Shown: positions 1 to 9,449 of the stretch, in pieces
Numbering within the stretch: the stretch's first letter is position 1
How the letters are laid out: each line of letters opens with the position of its first letter
From: Aeromicrobium massiliense JC14
GTDB taxonomy: Bacteria > Actinomycetota > Actinomycetes > Propionibacteriales > Nocardioidaceae
Assembly (NCBI RefSeq): GCF_000312105.1
Contig: NZ_HE978637.1
Coordinates: 764,534-828,533 of the forward strand
Length of the DNA: 64,000 nt
Direction of reading: 5' to 3'
Made by a program: the position numbers and the translations under genes
Notes under the pieces: generated by a model
Databases searched by the model: none
What the model was told of the DNA's origin: nothing
The model's input: only the letters and a program-made list of their open reading frames with translations

Positions 1-739
1 ACTTCGTCTCGCGCTCGGCGACCACCGGACGGTCGTCGTCGGCGCGGGCCAGCCGGTACAGGGAGGTGCCGGACGCGTTGCCGAGCAGCCGCGCCAGCTC
101 GTCCGGCGACGGGCCGCGCAGCTCCTCGACCGTGGTGATGCCGACCCGGCGCAGGCGCTCGGCGGTGGCGGGCCCCACGCCCGGGATGGCCGTGACCTGC
201 ATCGGTCCGAGCAGCTCCTGCTCGCTGCCGGGCGCCACGACGAACGAGCCGGCGGGCTTCTCCAGCTCGCTGGCGATCTTGGCCATGAGCTTGCTGGACG
301 CGACGCCGACCGAGGCGGTGAGCCCGCCGGTCAGCCGCTCGACGTCGGCGCGCAGGCGCTCGACCTGGTCACGCACCCGCGCCGGGTCGAAGTCGTCGCC
401 CGCGGCCAGGTCGACGAACGCCTCGTCCAGCGACAGCGGCTCGACGAGCGGCGACTCCTCGCGCAGCCGGTCCATGACGATGCGGCTCGCCTCGCGGTAG
501 GCGTCGAAGCGTCCGCCCAGGAACGCGGCGTGCGGGCAGCGGGCGCGCGCCTCGGTGGTGCGCATGGCGGAGCGGACCCCGTGGACCCGCGCCTCGTAGG
601 ACGCGGTCGAGACGACGCCGCGCGGGCCGATGCCGCCGACCACCACCGGCTTGCCACGCAGGGAGGGCTTGTCGCGCTGCTCGACCGAGGCGAAGAACGC
701 GTCGAGGTCGAGGTGCATGATCGACGCCTCCGCCCGCAT
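1..739 (-). CDS. dinB: DNA polymerase IV (Y family), C-terminus outside the window
   Basis: Translesion DNA polymerase that extends past damaged template bases. The N-terminal palm motif [13 protein letters not shown] carries the first metal-binding Asp, the catalytic SLDEAFVDL motif lies near residue 102, and a helix-hairpin-helix segment ([13 protein letters not shown]) follows. The little-finger DNA-binding domain is lost because the frame runs off the left edge. The ATG at 739 is preceded by CAGGAT and 7 nt, which resembles the leaderless pattern seen elsewhere in the window. An in-frame ATG at 748 and one at 718 are alternatives. Transcribed divergently from the DUF4192 gene. Family assignment is secure; the start is not. 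Confidence 0.93.
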   Translation of the reverse strand, partial: MRAEASIMHLDLDAFFASVEQRDKPSLRGKPVVVGGIGPRGVVSTASYEARVHGVRSAMRTTEARARCPHAAFLGGRFDAYREASRIVMDRLREESPLVEPLSLDEAFVDLAAGDDFDPARVRDQVERLRADVERLTGGLTASVGVASSKLMAKIASELEKPAGSFVVAPGSEQELLGPMQVTAIPGVGPATAERLRRVGITTVEELRGPSPDELARLLGNASGTSLYRLARADDDRPVVAERETK

Positions 740-854
740 GGCGTCCATCCTGCCCGAGGCCCCGGACGTCCACAGACGCGCCGTGCGGGGCACCCGTCCA
801 CAGCGCCGCGGCAGGACGACCGGCGGCGTCGGCGCTCGCCCACAGCGTGGGGGC

Positions 855-1859
855 ATGACCTCACGCCACGTCTGCCACGACGTCCCCGACATCCTCGACC
901 TGCTGCCGGCGCTGTTCGGCTTCGTCCCGCATGAGTCGCTCGTCGCCGTCGCGACCCATGGCGAGCGCGTCCGGTTCGGCTTCCGGCTGCGGCTCGACCT
1001 GCCGGCGGCGCCCGACGTCGACGCGGCCGCCCGGGTCGTCGCGCACCACCTGCGTCAGGCGAGCCCCGACGGGCTGGTGCTCGTCACGGTCACCGACGGC
1101 GACGGCTACGTGGCCGACGCGCTGTGCGACGCCGTGGCCGACCTCCTCGAGCCGGTCCCGGTCGTCGTCGCCGCCCGCACCGACGGCTGCTCGCGGTACT
1201 GGCTGCCCGGTGGTCCGGACGAGGGCACGCCCTACGCGCCGGGCACGAGCCCGGCGACGGTGGCGGCCGTCCTCGACGGCCGCGAGATCCTGCCCTCGCG
1301 CGACGCGCTGGTCGCTCGGTACGCCGCGGCCACGGGGGAGCGGCGGGCCCGGGCCGAGGCCGCCACCGAGGCGGCGGTCGACGAGCTCGTCGCGGCGCGG
1401 CGCACCCCGGGCCCGCCGTCCCTGGCCGAGCGCGGCCGGCGAGCCCTCGACGAGGTGCGCGACGCCTTCCTGCGCACCGGCCGGGTGCCCGACGACGCGG
1501 CGCTGGTGCGGCTCGGCGTCTGGACGGCCGTCCCCGAGGTCCGCGACCACGCCTGGTGGGGACTGAGCCGCGACGAGGCGACGGTGCACCTGCGGCTCTG
1601 GACGGCGGCGGCTCCGCTGGCCGTCGCACCGTTCGACGCGCACGTGCTGGCCGTCGCGGGGTTCCTGGCCTGGCGCAGCGGCGACGGAGCGGCCGCCCTC
1701 GTGGCCACCGAGCGAGCACTGGCGGCGTCGCCGGTGCAGTCGCTCGCGCGCACCGTCCACGAGCTGCTCGTCGCCGGCGTGCCACCGAGCCGCTGGGACG
1801 ACCTGCTGGCCGCCGACGGCGGCGGCGCTCGCACGGACGAGAACGGCTCCAGCCCCTAG
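855..1859 (+). CDS. DUF4192 domain-containing protein
   Basis: A 334-residue cytoplasmic protein of unknown function. It begins with the arrangement typical of actinobacterial DUF4192 proteins: [16 protein letters not shown], then an alternating hydrophobic stretch ([20 protein letters not shown]). The C-terminal part holds helical repeats with [22 protein letters not shown], which reads like a TPR-type segment. The ATG at 855 has no strong Shine-Dalgarno sequence but sits 6 nt after CAGCGT, so transcription may start at the codon. The TAG stop at 1857-1859 forms part of the likely -10 element of the next gene. No biochemical role is known for the family. Confidence 0.85.
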   Translation: MTSRHVCHDVPDILDLLPALFGFVPHESLVAVATHGERVRFGFRLRLDLPAAPDVDAAARVVAHHLRQASPDGLVLVTVTDGDGYVADALCDAVADLLEPVPVVVAARTDGCSRYWLPGGPDEGTPYAPGTSPATVAAVLDGREILPSRDALVARYAAATGERRARAEAATEAAVDELVAARRTPGPPSLAERGRRALDEVRDAFLRTGRVPDDAALVRLGVWTAVPEVRDHAWWGLSRDEATVHLRLWTAAAPLAVAPFDAHVLAVAGFLAWRSGDGAAALVATERALAASPVQSLARTVHELLVAGVPPSRWDDLLAADGGGARTDENGSSP

Positions 1860-1862
1860 GCT
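1857..1862 (+). promoter_or_regulatory. Probable leaderless -10 element (TAGGCT) of the GCS2 gene
   Basis: TAGGCT ends 7 nt before the ATG at 1870. The hexamer overlaps the TAG stop of the DUF4192 gene. No recognisable -35 is visible. Confidence 0.5.
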
Positions 1863-1869
1863 GAGCGGC

Positions 1870-3345
1870 ATGGGACGCGACGTCGAGGACCGCGAGTTCA
1901 CCCGCGAGGACCGCACCCGCTACCGCGCCAAGGTGCGCCGGTGCCTGGACGTGCTGGCCCGCATGCTCACCACCCACGACTTCTCGGTGAACGTGCCGCA
2001 CATCGGCATCGAGATCGAGTTCAACCTGGTCGACGACGACGGACGTCCGGCGCTGCGCAACCAGGAGGCCCTCGACGCCATCGCCGACGAGGATTTCCAG
2101 ACCGAGCTCGGGCTGTTCAACGTCGAGATCAACGTCCCGCCGCGGCCGCTGACCGGTGACGGCCTGGCCGTGCTCGAGGAGGACCTGCGCGGCGACCTCA
2201 ACGGCGCCCAGGGCAAGGCGGCCACCATCGGCACGCACCTGCTGATGATCGGCATCCTGCCGACGCTCGACGAGTCGCACATGACCACCGAGGCCATCTC
2301 GCCGAACCCGCGCTACAAGCTGCTGTCCGACGAGATCCTCAAGGCGCGCGGCGAGGACATCGCCATCTCCATCGACGGCGTCGACCGGCTCGAGACGACG
2401 ACCGACACGATCATGCCCGAGGCGGCCTGCACCAGCACCCAGCTGCACCTGCAGGTCGAGCCCGACGACTTCGCGCCCGCGTGGAACGCCTCGCAGGCGA
2501 TCGCCGGCGTGCAGCTGGCGCTCGGCGCGAACTCGCCGCTGCTGCTGGGCCGTCAGCTGTGGCACGAGACCCGCATCGCGCTGTTCGACCAGTCCACCGA
2601 CACCCGCAGCGACGAGCTGAAGGCCCAGGGCGTCCGCCCGCGGGTCTGGTTCGGCGAGAAGTGGATCACCTCCGTCTTCGACCTGTTCGAGGAGAACGTC
2701 AAGTACTTCCCGGCGCTGCTGCCGATCGTCGAGGACGAGGACCCGGTCGCCGAGGTCGAGGCCGGGCGCATCCCGTCGCTGGCCGAGCTCAACCTGCACA
2801 ATGGCACCATCTACCGCTGGAACCGGCCGATCTACGACGTCTCGGACGGCTTCCCGCACCTGCGGGTCGAGAACCGCGTCCTGCCGGCCGGCCCGACCGT
2901 CGTCGACACGCTGGCCAACGCCGCCCTCTACTACGGCCTCGTGCGGGCGCTGGTGCGGGCCGAGCGTCCGCTGTGGTCGCAGCTGTCGTTCCAGGCGGCG
3001 CAGGAGAACTTCTACGCCGGCGCCCGCGAGGGCATCGACGCTCAGCTGTTCTGGCCGGGCCTGGGCACCGTGCCGGCCACCGAGCTGGTGCTGCGCCGTC
3101 TGCTGCCGATGGCCCACGACGGGCTGAGGGGTGCCGGCGTCGAGGACGCGCTCCGTGAGCGCCTGCTGGGCGTCGTCGAGCAGCGCTGCCTGACCGGCCG
3201 CAACGGGGCGACCTGGCTGATCGAGGAGTTCGGCCACCGTCGCAAGTCCGGCCAGGACCGCGCCGAGGCGCTGCGGGCGACGACGAAGGCCTACCAGGAG
3301 CGCATGCACGCGAACGAGCCCGTGCACTCCTGGGGCCACGACTGA
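1870..3345 (+). CDS. Glutamate-cysteine ligase family 2 (GCS2) protein
   Basis: A 491-residue ATP-dependent carboxylate-amine ligase of the GCS2 family, which forms gamma-glutamyl amide bonds, classically gamma-glutamylcysteine. The N-terminal IGIEIEFNLV motif holds the metal-binding glutamates, and TELGLFNVEINVPPRP and ACTSTQLHLQVEP are typical of the family active site. The HLRVENRVLPAGPTV segment near residue 330 matches the substrate-binding Arg region. Actinobacteria make mycothiol rather than glutathione, so the physiological product may not be glutathione. Some family members act on other amines, and the substrate cannot be read from sequence. The ATG at 1870 follows a leaderless-type -10. 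Ends 130 bp before sigA. Confidence 0.85.
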   Translation: MGRDVEDREFTREDRTRYRAKVRRCLDVLARMLTTHDFSVNVPHIGIEIEFNLVDDDGRPALRNQEALDAIADEDFQTELGLFNVEINVPPRPLTGDGLAVLEEDLRGDLNGAQGKAATIGTHLLMIGILPTLDESHMTTEAISPNPRYKLLSDEILKARGEDIAISIDGVDRLETTTDTIMPEAACTSTQLHLQVEPDDFAPAWNASQAIAGVQLALGANSPLLLGRQLWHETRIALFDQSTDTRSDELKAQGVRPRVWFGEKWITSVFDLFEENVKYFPALLPIVEDEDPVAEVEAGRIPSLAELNLHNGTIYRWNRPIYDVSDGFPHLRVENRVLPAGPTVVDTLANAALYYGLVRALVRAERPLWSQLSFQAAQENFYAGAREGIDAQLFWPGLGTVPATELVLRRLLPMAHDGLRGAGVEDALRERLLGVVEQRCLTGRNGATWLIEEFGHRRKSGQDRAEALRATTKAYQERMHANEPVHSWGHD

Positions 3346-3475
3346 GCGATCCGCCTGCCCTCGCAGGCATCCTCCGACCTGGCACATGAGAGTTTGCTGA
3401 GACGTGCCACACTGGTCTCGCTGAGGTTGACCGCAGGGCAGTTCGTTGCGCCCTCGATCCGATGAAGGGGTGCTG

Positions 3476-4804
<1,329 letters not shown>

Positions 4805-4820
4805 GTCGCACGCACGCACG

Positions 4821-4854
4821 AAGGGCCTCGGTTCCGCTCGGAACCGGGGCCCTT
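4821..4854 (+). terminator. Intrinsic terminator of sigA
   Basis: A 15-bp stem (AAGGGCCTCGGTTCC with GGAACCGGGGCCCTT, one bulge) around a 4-nt loop, starting 17 nt after the sigA stop. There is no U tract, as is common in actinobacteria. The stem core resembles the hairpins at 6411 and 6867. Confidence 0.85.
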
Positions 4855-4889
4855 CGCCGTCTCGGGCGGCCGTCGTGCCCCCGGGCGCC

Positions 4890-4895
4890 TAGCCT
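4890..4895 (+). promoter_or_regulatory. Probable leaderless -10 element (TAGCCT)
   Basis: TAGCCT ends 7 nt before the GTG at 4903. Confidence 0.45.
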
Positions 4896-4902
4896 GGACG
4901 GG

Positions 4903-5316
4903 GTGTCGAGCGAGGGGAGCGTCGTGGACCGCAGGAGCGTCACGCAGCAGGTGATGAAGTACGGGCCCCTGGCGGCCAAGCAGCTGCCTCGGCTGTGGCC
5001 GCTGCTGCTGGAGTCGCGCAACCGCGAGAGGGTCACCGGCATGCTCCGCGACCTGTCGGACAAGTCGCCGGCCAAGCGGCTGGACGCCCGGCTCGATCTC
5101 ACCGCCGCGCTCGCCGAGCAGATCGGCCAGGAGGCGCGGACGCCGCAGGAACGGGAGCAGGCGGACGCGTGGCGCGACCGGGCCCGCAACCTGCAGCGTC
5201 GCGCGGAGGTGCCGGTGGGCGGCGTCCGGTCGCGGGCGGCGCACCGGCGCTCCGTGCGCGAGCAGCTCGCGGCCCTGCACGCCGAGATGGACGCGCACCT
5301 GGGCGGACCGGCCTAG
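4903..5316 (+). CDS. Hypothetical helical protein
   Basis: Not recognised. The 137-residue product is rich in Arg, Glu, Leu and Ala with no signal peptide or membrane span, and the pattern VTGMLRDLSDKSPAKRLDARLDLTAAL predicts mostly helix. The N-terminal third (QVMKYGPLAAKQLPRLWPLLLES) is amphipathic. The GTG at 4903 is favoured by the TAGCCT element 7 nt upstream. A second in-frame GTG at 4924 preceded by GAGGGGAGC would give a product 7 residues shorter with a Shine-Dalgarno site. It is a single-gene unit after the sigA terminator. High-GC third positions over the whole frame support real coding. Confidence 0.65.
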   Translation: MSSEGSVVDRRSVTQQVMKYGPLAAKQLPRLWPLLLESRNRERVTGMLRDLSDKSPAKRLDARLDLTAALAEQIGQEARTPQEREQADAWRDRARNLQRRAEVPVGGVRSRAAHRRSVREQLAALHAEMDAHLGGPA

Positions 5317-5347
5317 CCCAGGCCTTGCCGTCGGTGGACGTCGGGCC

Positions 5348-5353
5348 TAGCGT
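5348..5353 (+). promoter_or_regulatory. Probable leaderless -10 element (TAGCGT)
   Basis: TAGCGT ends 6 nt before the ATG at 5360. Confidence 0.45.
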
Positions 5354-5359
5354 CCGAGG

Positions 5360-5716
5360 ATGGACCTGTACGCCGGACTGCCCGTGACCGAGGTTGACCG
5401 TGCCTCCGCCTGGTACGAACGGCTGCTCGGTGAGCCGGCCACCTTCGTGGCGTCGCCCCAGGAGTCGGTGTGGGACCTGGACGAGGGGCGGGCGGTGTTC
5501 GTCGAGCACGCGCCCGAGCACGCCGGCCACGCCCGCGTGATGCTGTTCGTCGACGACCTGGAGGCGCGCGTGGCCGAGGTGGCCGCCCGCGGACTCGAGC
5601 CGGTGTCGCGCGAGGAGTACGACAACGGCGTCCGCAAGGCCAACTACCTCGACCCCGACGGCAATCAGGTCAGCCTGGGCGGGCTGACGTCCGTGGATGC
5701 CGGGGGAGCGGAGTAA
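5360..5716 (+). CDS. VOC family (glyoxalase/bleomycin-resistance fold) protein
   Basis: A 118-residue single vicinal-oxygen-chelate domain. It opens with the family pattern LPVTEVDRASAWYERLLG, has the central VMLFVDDLEARVAEVAARG strand-helix unit, and closes with YLDPDGNQVSLGG, where the family places a metal-binding or structural residue. VOC proteins include glyoxalases, dioxygenases and drug-binding proteins; the substrate cannot be told here. The last 52 bp overlap the 3' end of the convergent gene on the minus strand, so no terminator fits between them. A second, unrelated VOC gene lies at 28396. Confidence 0.85.
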   Translation: MDLYAGLPVTEVDRASAWYERLLGEPATFVASPQESVWDLDEGRAVFVEHAPEHAGHARVMLFVDDLEARVAEVAARGLEPVSREEYDNGVRKANYLDPDGNQVSLGGLTSVDAGGAE

Positions 5717-6381
5717 CCGGGCGTGCCGCGGTCGGTGTGCGGGCGCAGCCGCTCGCCCCACGCGAACGTCGACTCGGGCAGGCGCTCGGCGAGCTGGTCG
5801 GCCAGCGTCTCGCGTGCCTCGACGGCGGTGACGTCGAACCCCGGCTGCCGGAGGTAGAAGCCGACGTCCCCCGGGTAGCCGACCGTGCCGTCGTCGCCGA
5901 GCCGCAGCTCCAGCAGCGTGTACAGGTCGTGCTGCTCGAGCCTGGGAAGCACCCGAGCCGCCTCCACCAGGTCGGAGGGCGCAAGCAGGCGGTGCAGGAC
6001 GGGCGCAGCCACGTCGCACAGGCCCCAGGCGACGCTCCCGGGCTCGAACGCCGATGGCGCCTGGTCGTCGGTGTCGTAGCGGGGCGGCCCCGCCTCGACG
6101 TACGGACGCACACGCTCGCCCCAGGCGCAGTCGGTGCGACAGATCGCGTCGGTCAGCCCGGAGGCGAGGGCGTCCCGGGCCTCGGCGCCGCCGTCGCCGG
6201 GGTCGTGGTCGTCCACGCCGACGTGCAGCTCGCCCTCGTCGCCGAACGCGAACCGCGCGTCGACCCGTCCCCGCTTGGAGCGGACGGCCACCAGCCGCAA
6301 CGGGTCGCCCGGCCGCACGACCTGCGCCACCACCGGCGCGACGACCTGGGTCAGCGCCCAGCGCACGGCTCCGTCAGTCAT
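5665..6381 (-). CDS. Hypothetical protein with an internal duplication
   Basis: Not recognised. The 238-residue soluble product appears to be two copies of one ~110-residue module. Around residues 75-100 it reads EARDALASGL..CAWGERVRPYVEAGPPRY, and around 195-225 EARETLADQL..FAWGERLRPHTDRGTPGY. Upstream, each half has a matching LTQVVAPVV/LCDVAAPVL helix followed by a strand segment. The start at 6381 is an ATG 6 nt after TAGGGT on the minus strand, and the spacer upstream is nearly identical to the one before the neighbouring PH gene. The 3' end overlaps the convergent VOC gene by 52 bp. Confidence 0.75.
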   Translation of the reverse strand: MTDGAVRWALTQVVAPVVAQVVRPGDPLRLVAVRSKRGRVDARFAFGDEGELHVGVDDHDPGDGGAEARDALASGLTDAICRTDCAWGERVRPYVEAGPPRYDTDDQAPSAFEPGSVAWGLCDVAAPVLHRLLAPSDLVEAARVLPRLEQHDLYTLLELRLGDDGTVGYPGDVGFYLRQPGFDVTAVEARETLADQLAERLPESTFAWGERLRPHTDRGTPGYSAPPASTDVSPPRLT

Positions 6382-6387
6382 GCCCGC

Positions 6388-6393
6388 ACCCTA
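6388..6393 (-). promoter_or_regulatory. Probable leaderless -10 element (TAGGGT)
   Basis: Ends 6 nt before the ATG at 6381; part of the duplicated spacer. Confidence 0.5.
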
Positions 6394-6410
6394 GGGGCCG
6401 GGGACGCGCA

Positions 6411-6440
6411 AGGGCCCGGTTCCGAGTGGAACCGGGCCCT
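6411..6440 (-). terminator. Terminator hairpin after the PH-domain gene
   Basis: Perfect 13-bp stem AGGGCCCGGTTCC / GGAACCGGGCCCT with a 4-nt loop, 22 nt after the stop of the PH-domain gene. No U tract. Confidence 0.75.
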
Positions 6441-6461
6441 GCGGTGGAAGTCTGGTGTCGT

Positions 6462-6836
6462 CTACAGCACGTACGAGGCGATCAGCCGGCTCACGCCCTG
6501 GATGTCGCTCTGGCCCTTCACCTCGAAGCGCACCTTGCCCAGGCCGCTGAAGTACATCTCGAGCTCGGCGTCACGGTCGAACGAGCCGGCGGTCTCGATC
6601 GAGAAGGCCTGGATCTTGCTGTAGGGCAGCGACGTGAAGTCCCGCTTCTTGCCGGTGATGCCCTGGACGTTCACGGCGATGATCCGCTTCGTGGTGAAGG
6701 TGACGAAGTCCCGCGGTCCCTTGAACGCCAGCACGAGCTGCTCGTCCTGGAGCAGGATCTCGTGCACGGCGCCGGCGATCTCGTCCGGCGCGCAGGGGCT
6801 CAGCTTGAAGACGCTGTTGCTGTTGAAGTCGATCAT
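6462..6836 (-). CDS. Bacterial PH-domain protein (YokE-like, bPH_1)
   Basis: A 124-residue single-domain cytoplasmic protein with the fold pattern of the bacterial pleckstrin-homology family. The segments EILLQDEQLVLAFKGPRDFVTFTTKRIIAVN and GKKRDFTSLPYSKIQAFSIETAG give the strand series, and ELEMYFSGLGKVRFEVKG and a C-terminal helix complete it. The molecular role of the family is not known. The gene is bracketed by two copies of the same ~85-bp spacer, so it has its own promoter and terminator and may be a later addition between its neighbours. Its codon choice includes more A/T than neighbours near the start (FNSNSVFKL). The ATG at 6836 follows TAGGGT by 6 nt. Confidence 0.85.
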   Translation of the reverse strand: MIDFNSNSVFKLSPCAPDEIAGAVHEILLQDEQLVLAFKGPRDFVTFTTKRIIAVNVQGITGKKRDFTSLPYSKIQAFSIETAGSFDRDAELEMYFSGLGKVRFEVKGQSDIQGVSRLIASYVL

Positions 6837-6842
6837 CCCCGC

Positions 6843-6848
6843 ACCCTA
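6843..6848 (-). promoter_or_regulatory. Probable leaderless -10 element (TAGGGT) of the PH-domain gene
   Basis: Ends 6 nt before the ATG at 6836; same arrangement as at 6388. Confidence 0.5.
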
Positions 6849-6866
6849 GGGGGCCGGGAACGCGCA

Positions 6867-6896
6867 AGGGCCCGGTTCCGAGTGAAACCGGGCCCT
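6867..6896 (-). terminator. Terminator hairpin after the small Cys-rich gene
   Basis: 13-bp stem around a GAGT loop with one imperfect pair, the counterpart of the hairpin at 6411-6440. Confidence 0.7.
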
Positions 6897-6926
6897 GCGG
6901 TGGAAGTCTGGTGTCGTCGTGCCTGC

Positions 6927-7151
6927 TCAGGCCTCGTCGCCGCTCGCGGCGGCCGGGGTCGCCACGAGGCGTCCGGTCTCGTCGTGGATGCGGCTCGAGA
7001 CCTCGCGCAGCTTGTCCTCGTGCTCACGGGCGTGGTGCGCGCAGAACAGCAGCTCGCCGCCGCTGCCGAGCGTGACCCGCACGTAGGCCTGGGCGCCGCA
7101 ACGGTCACACCGGTCGGTGGCGTTCAGCGTGGGCTCTGCGAGTGTCTCCAC
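6927..7151 (-). CDS. Small conserved actinobacterial protein (DUF7455-like) with Cys/His pairs
   Basis: A 74-residue protein. ATDRCDRCGAQAYVRVTL supplies a CxxC pair and LFCAHHAREHEDKL a CxHH group, which together could bind one zinc. The second half is a charged helix. Proteins of this size and pattern lie beside sigA/parE-type genes in many actinobacteria, and the role is unknown. The GTG at 7151 is chosen because AGGAGAGAAGG lies just upstream; a longer open frame to 7280 has no such site. Divergent from parE across a 236-bp region. Confidence 0.75.
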   Translation of the reverse strand: METLAEPTLNATDRCDRCGAQAYVRVTLGSGGELLFCAHHAREHEDKLREVSSRIHDETGRLVATPAAASGDEA

Positions 7152-7387
7152 AGTGACCTTCTCTCCTGGTCGTCGGGTCCGTGCGTTGTCGCTCTGGTCA
7201 ACATCCAACCACGAAGGGCTATTCCGGGGCGGTCGAGGTGACCTGTGTCCCACGATCCTTGCCGATCGGCCCAAACCCACGCACCTTGAGGCGTGTCCGG
7301 CACGGATTCATCAGGGCTCGGTCGTTATCGTGGAGCAGTCAATCTCCCCGGCGCCGCAGGGCGCCACGCATCGAGGCAGGCCGCACC

Positions 7388-9445
7388 ATCGAGAGCACGT
7401 ACGACGCCCGCAACCTCCTGGTCCTGGAAGGACTCGAGGCGGTCCGCAAGCGACCCGGCATGTACATCGGGTCGACCGACACGCGCGGTCTCATGCACTG
7501 CCTGTGGGAGATCATCGACAACGCGGTCGACGAGGCCCTCGGCGGCTACTGCGAGCACATCGACATCCTGCTCCACGCCGACGGCTCGGTGGAGGTGCGT
7601 GACGACGGACGCGGCGTCCCGGTCGACGTCGAGCCCAAGACCGGCCTGACCGGCGTCGAGGTCGTCTTCACCAAGCTGCACGCCGGCGGCAAGTTCGGCG
7701 GCGGCTCCTACAACGCCACTGGCGGCCTGCACGGCGTCGGCGCCTCGGTCGTCAACGCGCTGTCGCAGCGGCTCGACGTCGAGGTCGACAAGGGCGGCGC
7801 CACGTGGGCCATGTCGTTCCGCCGCGGCGTCCCCGGCGTCTTCGACGGCGACGGCCCGGACGCGCCGTTCACGCCGACCAACGAGCTGCGCAAGGTCGGC
7901 AAGGTCAAGAAGACCGTCACCGGCACCCGCGTGCGCTACTGGTCGGACCCGCAGATCTTCATCAAGGACGCGGCCTTCAGCTACGACAACCTGGTCTCGC
8001 GCGCGCGGCAGACGACGTTCCTGGTGCCCGGCCTGGAGATCGTCATCCGCGACGAGCGCGCCGGCGAGCTGCACGAGGAGAAGTTCCGCCACGAGGGCGG
8101 CATCTCGGAGTTCTGCGACTTCCTGGCCGCCGACGAGCCGGTCACCGACGTGCTGCGCCTGCAGGGCGAGGGCACGTTCACCGAGACCGTGCCGGTTCTC
8201 GACGAGGCCGGCCACATGACTCCGCAGGACGTCGAGCGCGAGCTGGGTGTCGACATCGCCGTGCGCTGGGGCACCGGCTACGAGAACGACGTGCGCTCGT
8301 TCGTGAACATCATCGCCACGCCCAAGGGCGGCACCCACGTGCAGGGCTTCGAGCGGGCGCTGACCAAGACGTTCAACGAGGTGCTGCGCGCCAGCCGGGT
8401 GCTCAAGGCCAACGACGCCGACGTGACGAAGGACGACGTGCTCGAGGGCCTCACCGCCGTCGTGACCGTCCGCCTGGCCGAGCCGCAGTTCGAGGGCCAG
8501 ACCAAGGAGGTGCTGGGCACCCCCGCGGTCACGCGCATCGTCAACAAGGTCGTCGCCGCCGAGCTGAAGACCTTCCTGACGTCCACCAAGGTCGCGCACA
8601 AGGCCAAGGCGCGCCTGGTGATGGACAAGGTGGCCTCGGCGGCCCGCACCCGCCTGATGGCGCGCCAGCAGCGCGACACCCAGCGGCGCAAGAACGCGCT
8701 GGAGTCCAGCGCGCTGCCGGCCAAGCTCGCCGACTGCCGCGCCACCGACGCCGAGCGCACCGAGCTGTTCATCGTCGAGGGCGACTCCGCGCTGGGCACC
8801 GCGAAGGCGGCGCGCGACTCGGAGTTCCAGGCGCTGCTGCCGATCCGCGGCAAGATCCTCAACGTCCAGAAGGCGTCGATCGGCGACATGCTCAAGAACG
8901 CCGAGTGCTCCTCGATCATCCAGGTCGTCGGCGCCGGCTCCGGGCGCACGTTCGACCTGGACGCCGCCCGGTACGGCCGGGTCATCTTCATGGCCGACGC
9001 CGACTCCGACGGCGCGCACATCCGCTGCCTGCTGGCCACGCTGTTCTTCCGCTACATGCGCCCGCTCGTCGAGGCCGGCCGGGTGTACTCGGCGGTGCCG
9101 CCGCTGCACCGCATCGAGCTGGTCAACCCCAAGAAGGGCCAGGACAAGTACGTCTACACGTACTCCGACCCCGAGCTGCAGCGCACGCTCGCGTCGCTGG
9201 CCAAGAAGGGCGTCCGCTGGAAGGACCCGGTGCAGCGCTACAAGGGCCTGGGCGAGATGGATGCCCACCAGCTGGCCGAGACCACGATGGAGCCGCAGCA
9301 CCGCACGCTGCGCCGTCTGACCATGGACGACGCGGAGGAGGCCAGCTCGGTCTTCGAGCTGCTCATGGGCAACGAGGTTGCCCCGCGCAAGCAGTTCATC
9401 GTCGCCAACGGCGGCAACATCAGCGACGACGACCTGGACTTCTGA
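7388..9445 (+). CDS. parE: DNA topoisomerase IV subunit B
   Basis: ATPase subunit of the type IIA topoisomerase that decatenates chromosomes with ParC. The GHKL ATPase motifs EIIDNAVDEALGG (about residue 41), DDGRGVPV (about 71) and GLHGVGASVVNAL (about 113) are intact. TOPRIM motifs EGDSALGTAKAARD (about 464) and DADSDGAHI (about 536) follow, and YKGLGEMDAHQL is the usual C-terminal motif. The 685-residue length and the position beside sigA, with parC downstream, favour ParE over GyrB. No ATG, GTG or TTG lies in frame within about 95 nt upstream of the conserved N-terminus. The best start is ATC at 7388, 9 nt after GAGGCAGG, giving MESTYDARNLLVLEG. A sequencing error or a more distant TTG is the alternative. 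Confidence 0.93.
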   Translation: MESTYDARNLLVLEGLEAVRKRPGMYIGSTDTRGLMHCLWEIIDNAVDEALGGYCEHIDILLHADGSVEVRDDGRGVPVDVEPKTGLTGVEVVFTKLHAGGKFGGGSYNATGGLHGVGASVVNALSQRLDVEVDKGGATWAMSFRRGVPGVFDGDGPDAPFTPTNELRKVGKVKKTVTGTRVRYWSDPQIFIKDAAFSYDNLVSRARQTTFLVPGLEIVIRDERAGELHEEKFRHEGGISEFCDFLAADEPVTDVLRLQGEGTFTETVPVLDEAGHMTPQDVERELGVDIAVRWGTGYENDVRSFVNIIATPKGGTHVQGFERALTKTFNEVLRASRVLKANDADVTKDDVLEGLTAVVTVRLAEPQFEGQTKEVLGTPAVTRIVNKVVAAELKTFLTSTKVAHKAKARLVMDKVASAARTRLMARQQRDTQRRKNALESSALPAKLADCRATDAERTELFIVEGDSALGTAKAARDSEFQALLPIRGKILNVQKASIGDMLKNAECSSIIQVVGAGSGRTFDLDAARYGRVIFMADADSDGAHIRCLLATLFFRYMRPLVEAGRVYSAVPPLHRIELVNPKKGQDKYVYTYSDPELQRTLASLAKKGVRWKDPVQRYKGLGEMDAHQLAETTMEPQHRTLRRLTMDDAEEASSVFELLMGNEVAPRKQFIVANGGNISDDDLDF

Positions 9446-9449
9446 CGCC

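Larger units (their letters stand above)
6378..6462 (-). repeat. 85-bp spacer cassette, copy 1 (terminator + promoter + start codon)
   Basis: Nearly identical to 6833-6918, with a few substitutions and one indel. Read on the minus strand it runs from the end of the PH-domain gene through a 13-bp hairpin (6411-6440) and a TAGGGT -10 element (6388-6393) to the ATG of the 238-residue gene. The flanking genes are not similar to each other, so only the spacer is duplicated. Confidence 0.9.
6833..6918 (-). repeat. 86-bp spacer cassette, copy 2 (terminator + promoter + start codon)
   Basis: Partner of 6378-6462. It begins 8 bp after the stop of the small Cys-rich gene, holds a hairpin at 6867-6896 and TAGGGT at 6843-6848, and ends at the ATG of the PH-domain gene. 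Confidence 0.9.

Noticed and set aside
3380-3475. A specific promoter for sigA
   Set aside because: TTGCTG and TTGACC occur, but no -10 lies at an acceptable spacing, so I do not call a site.
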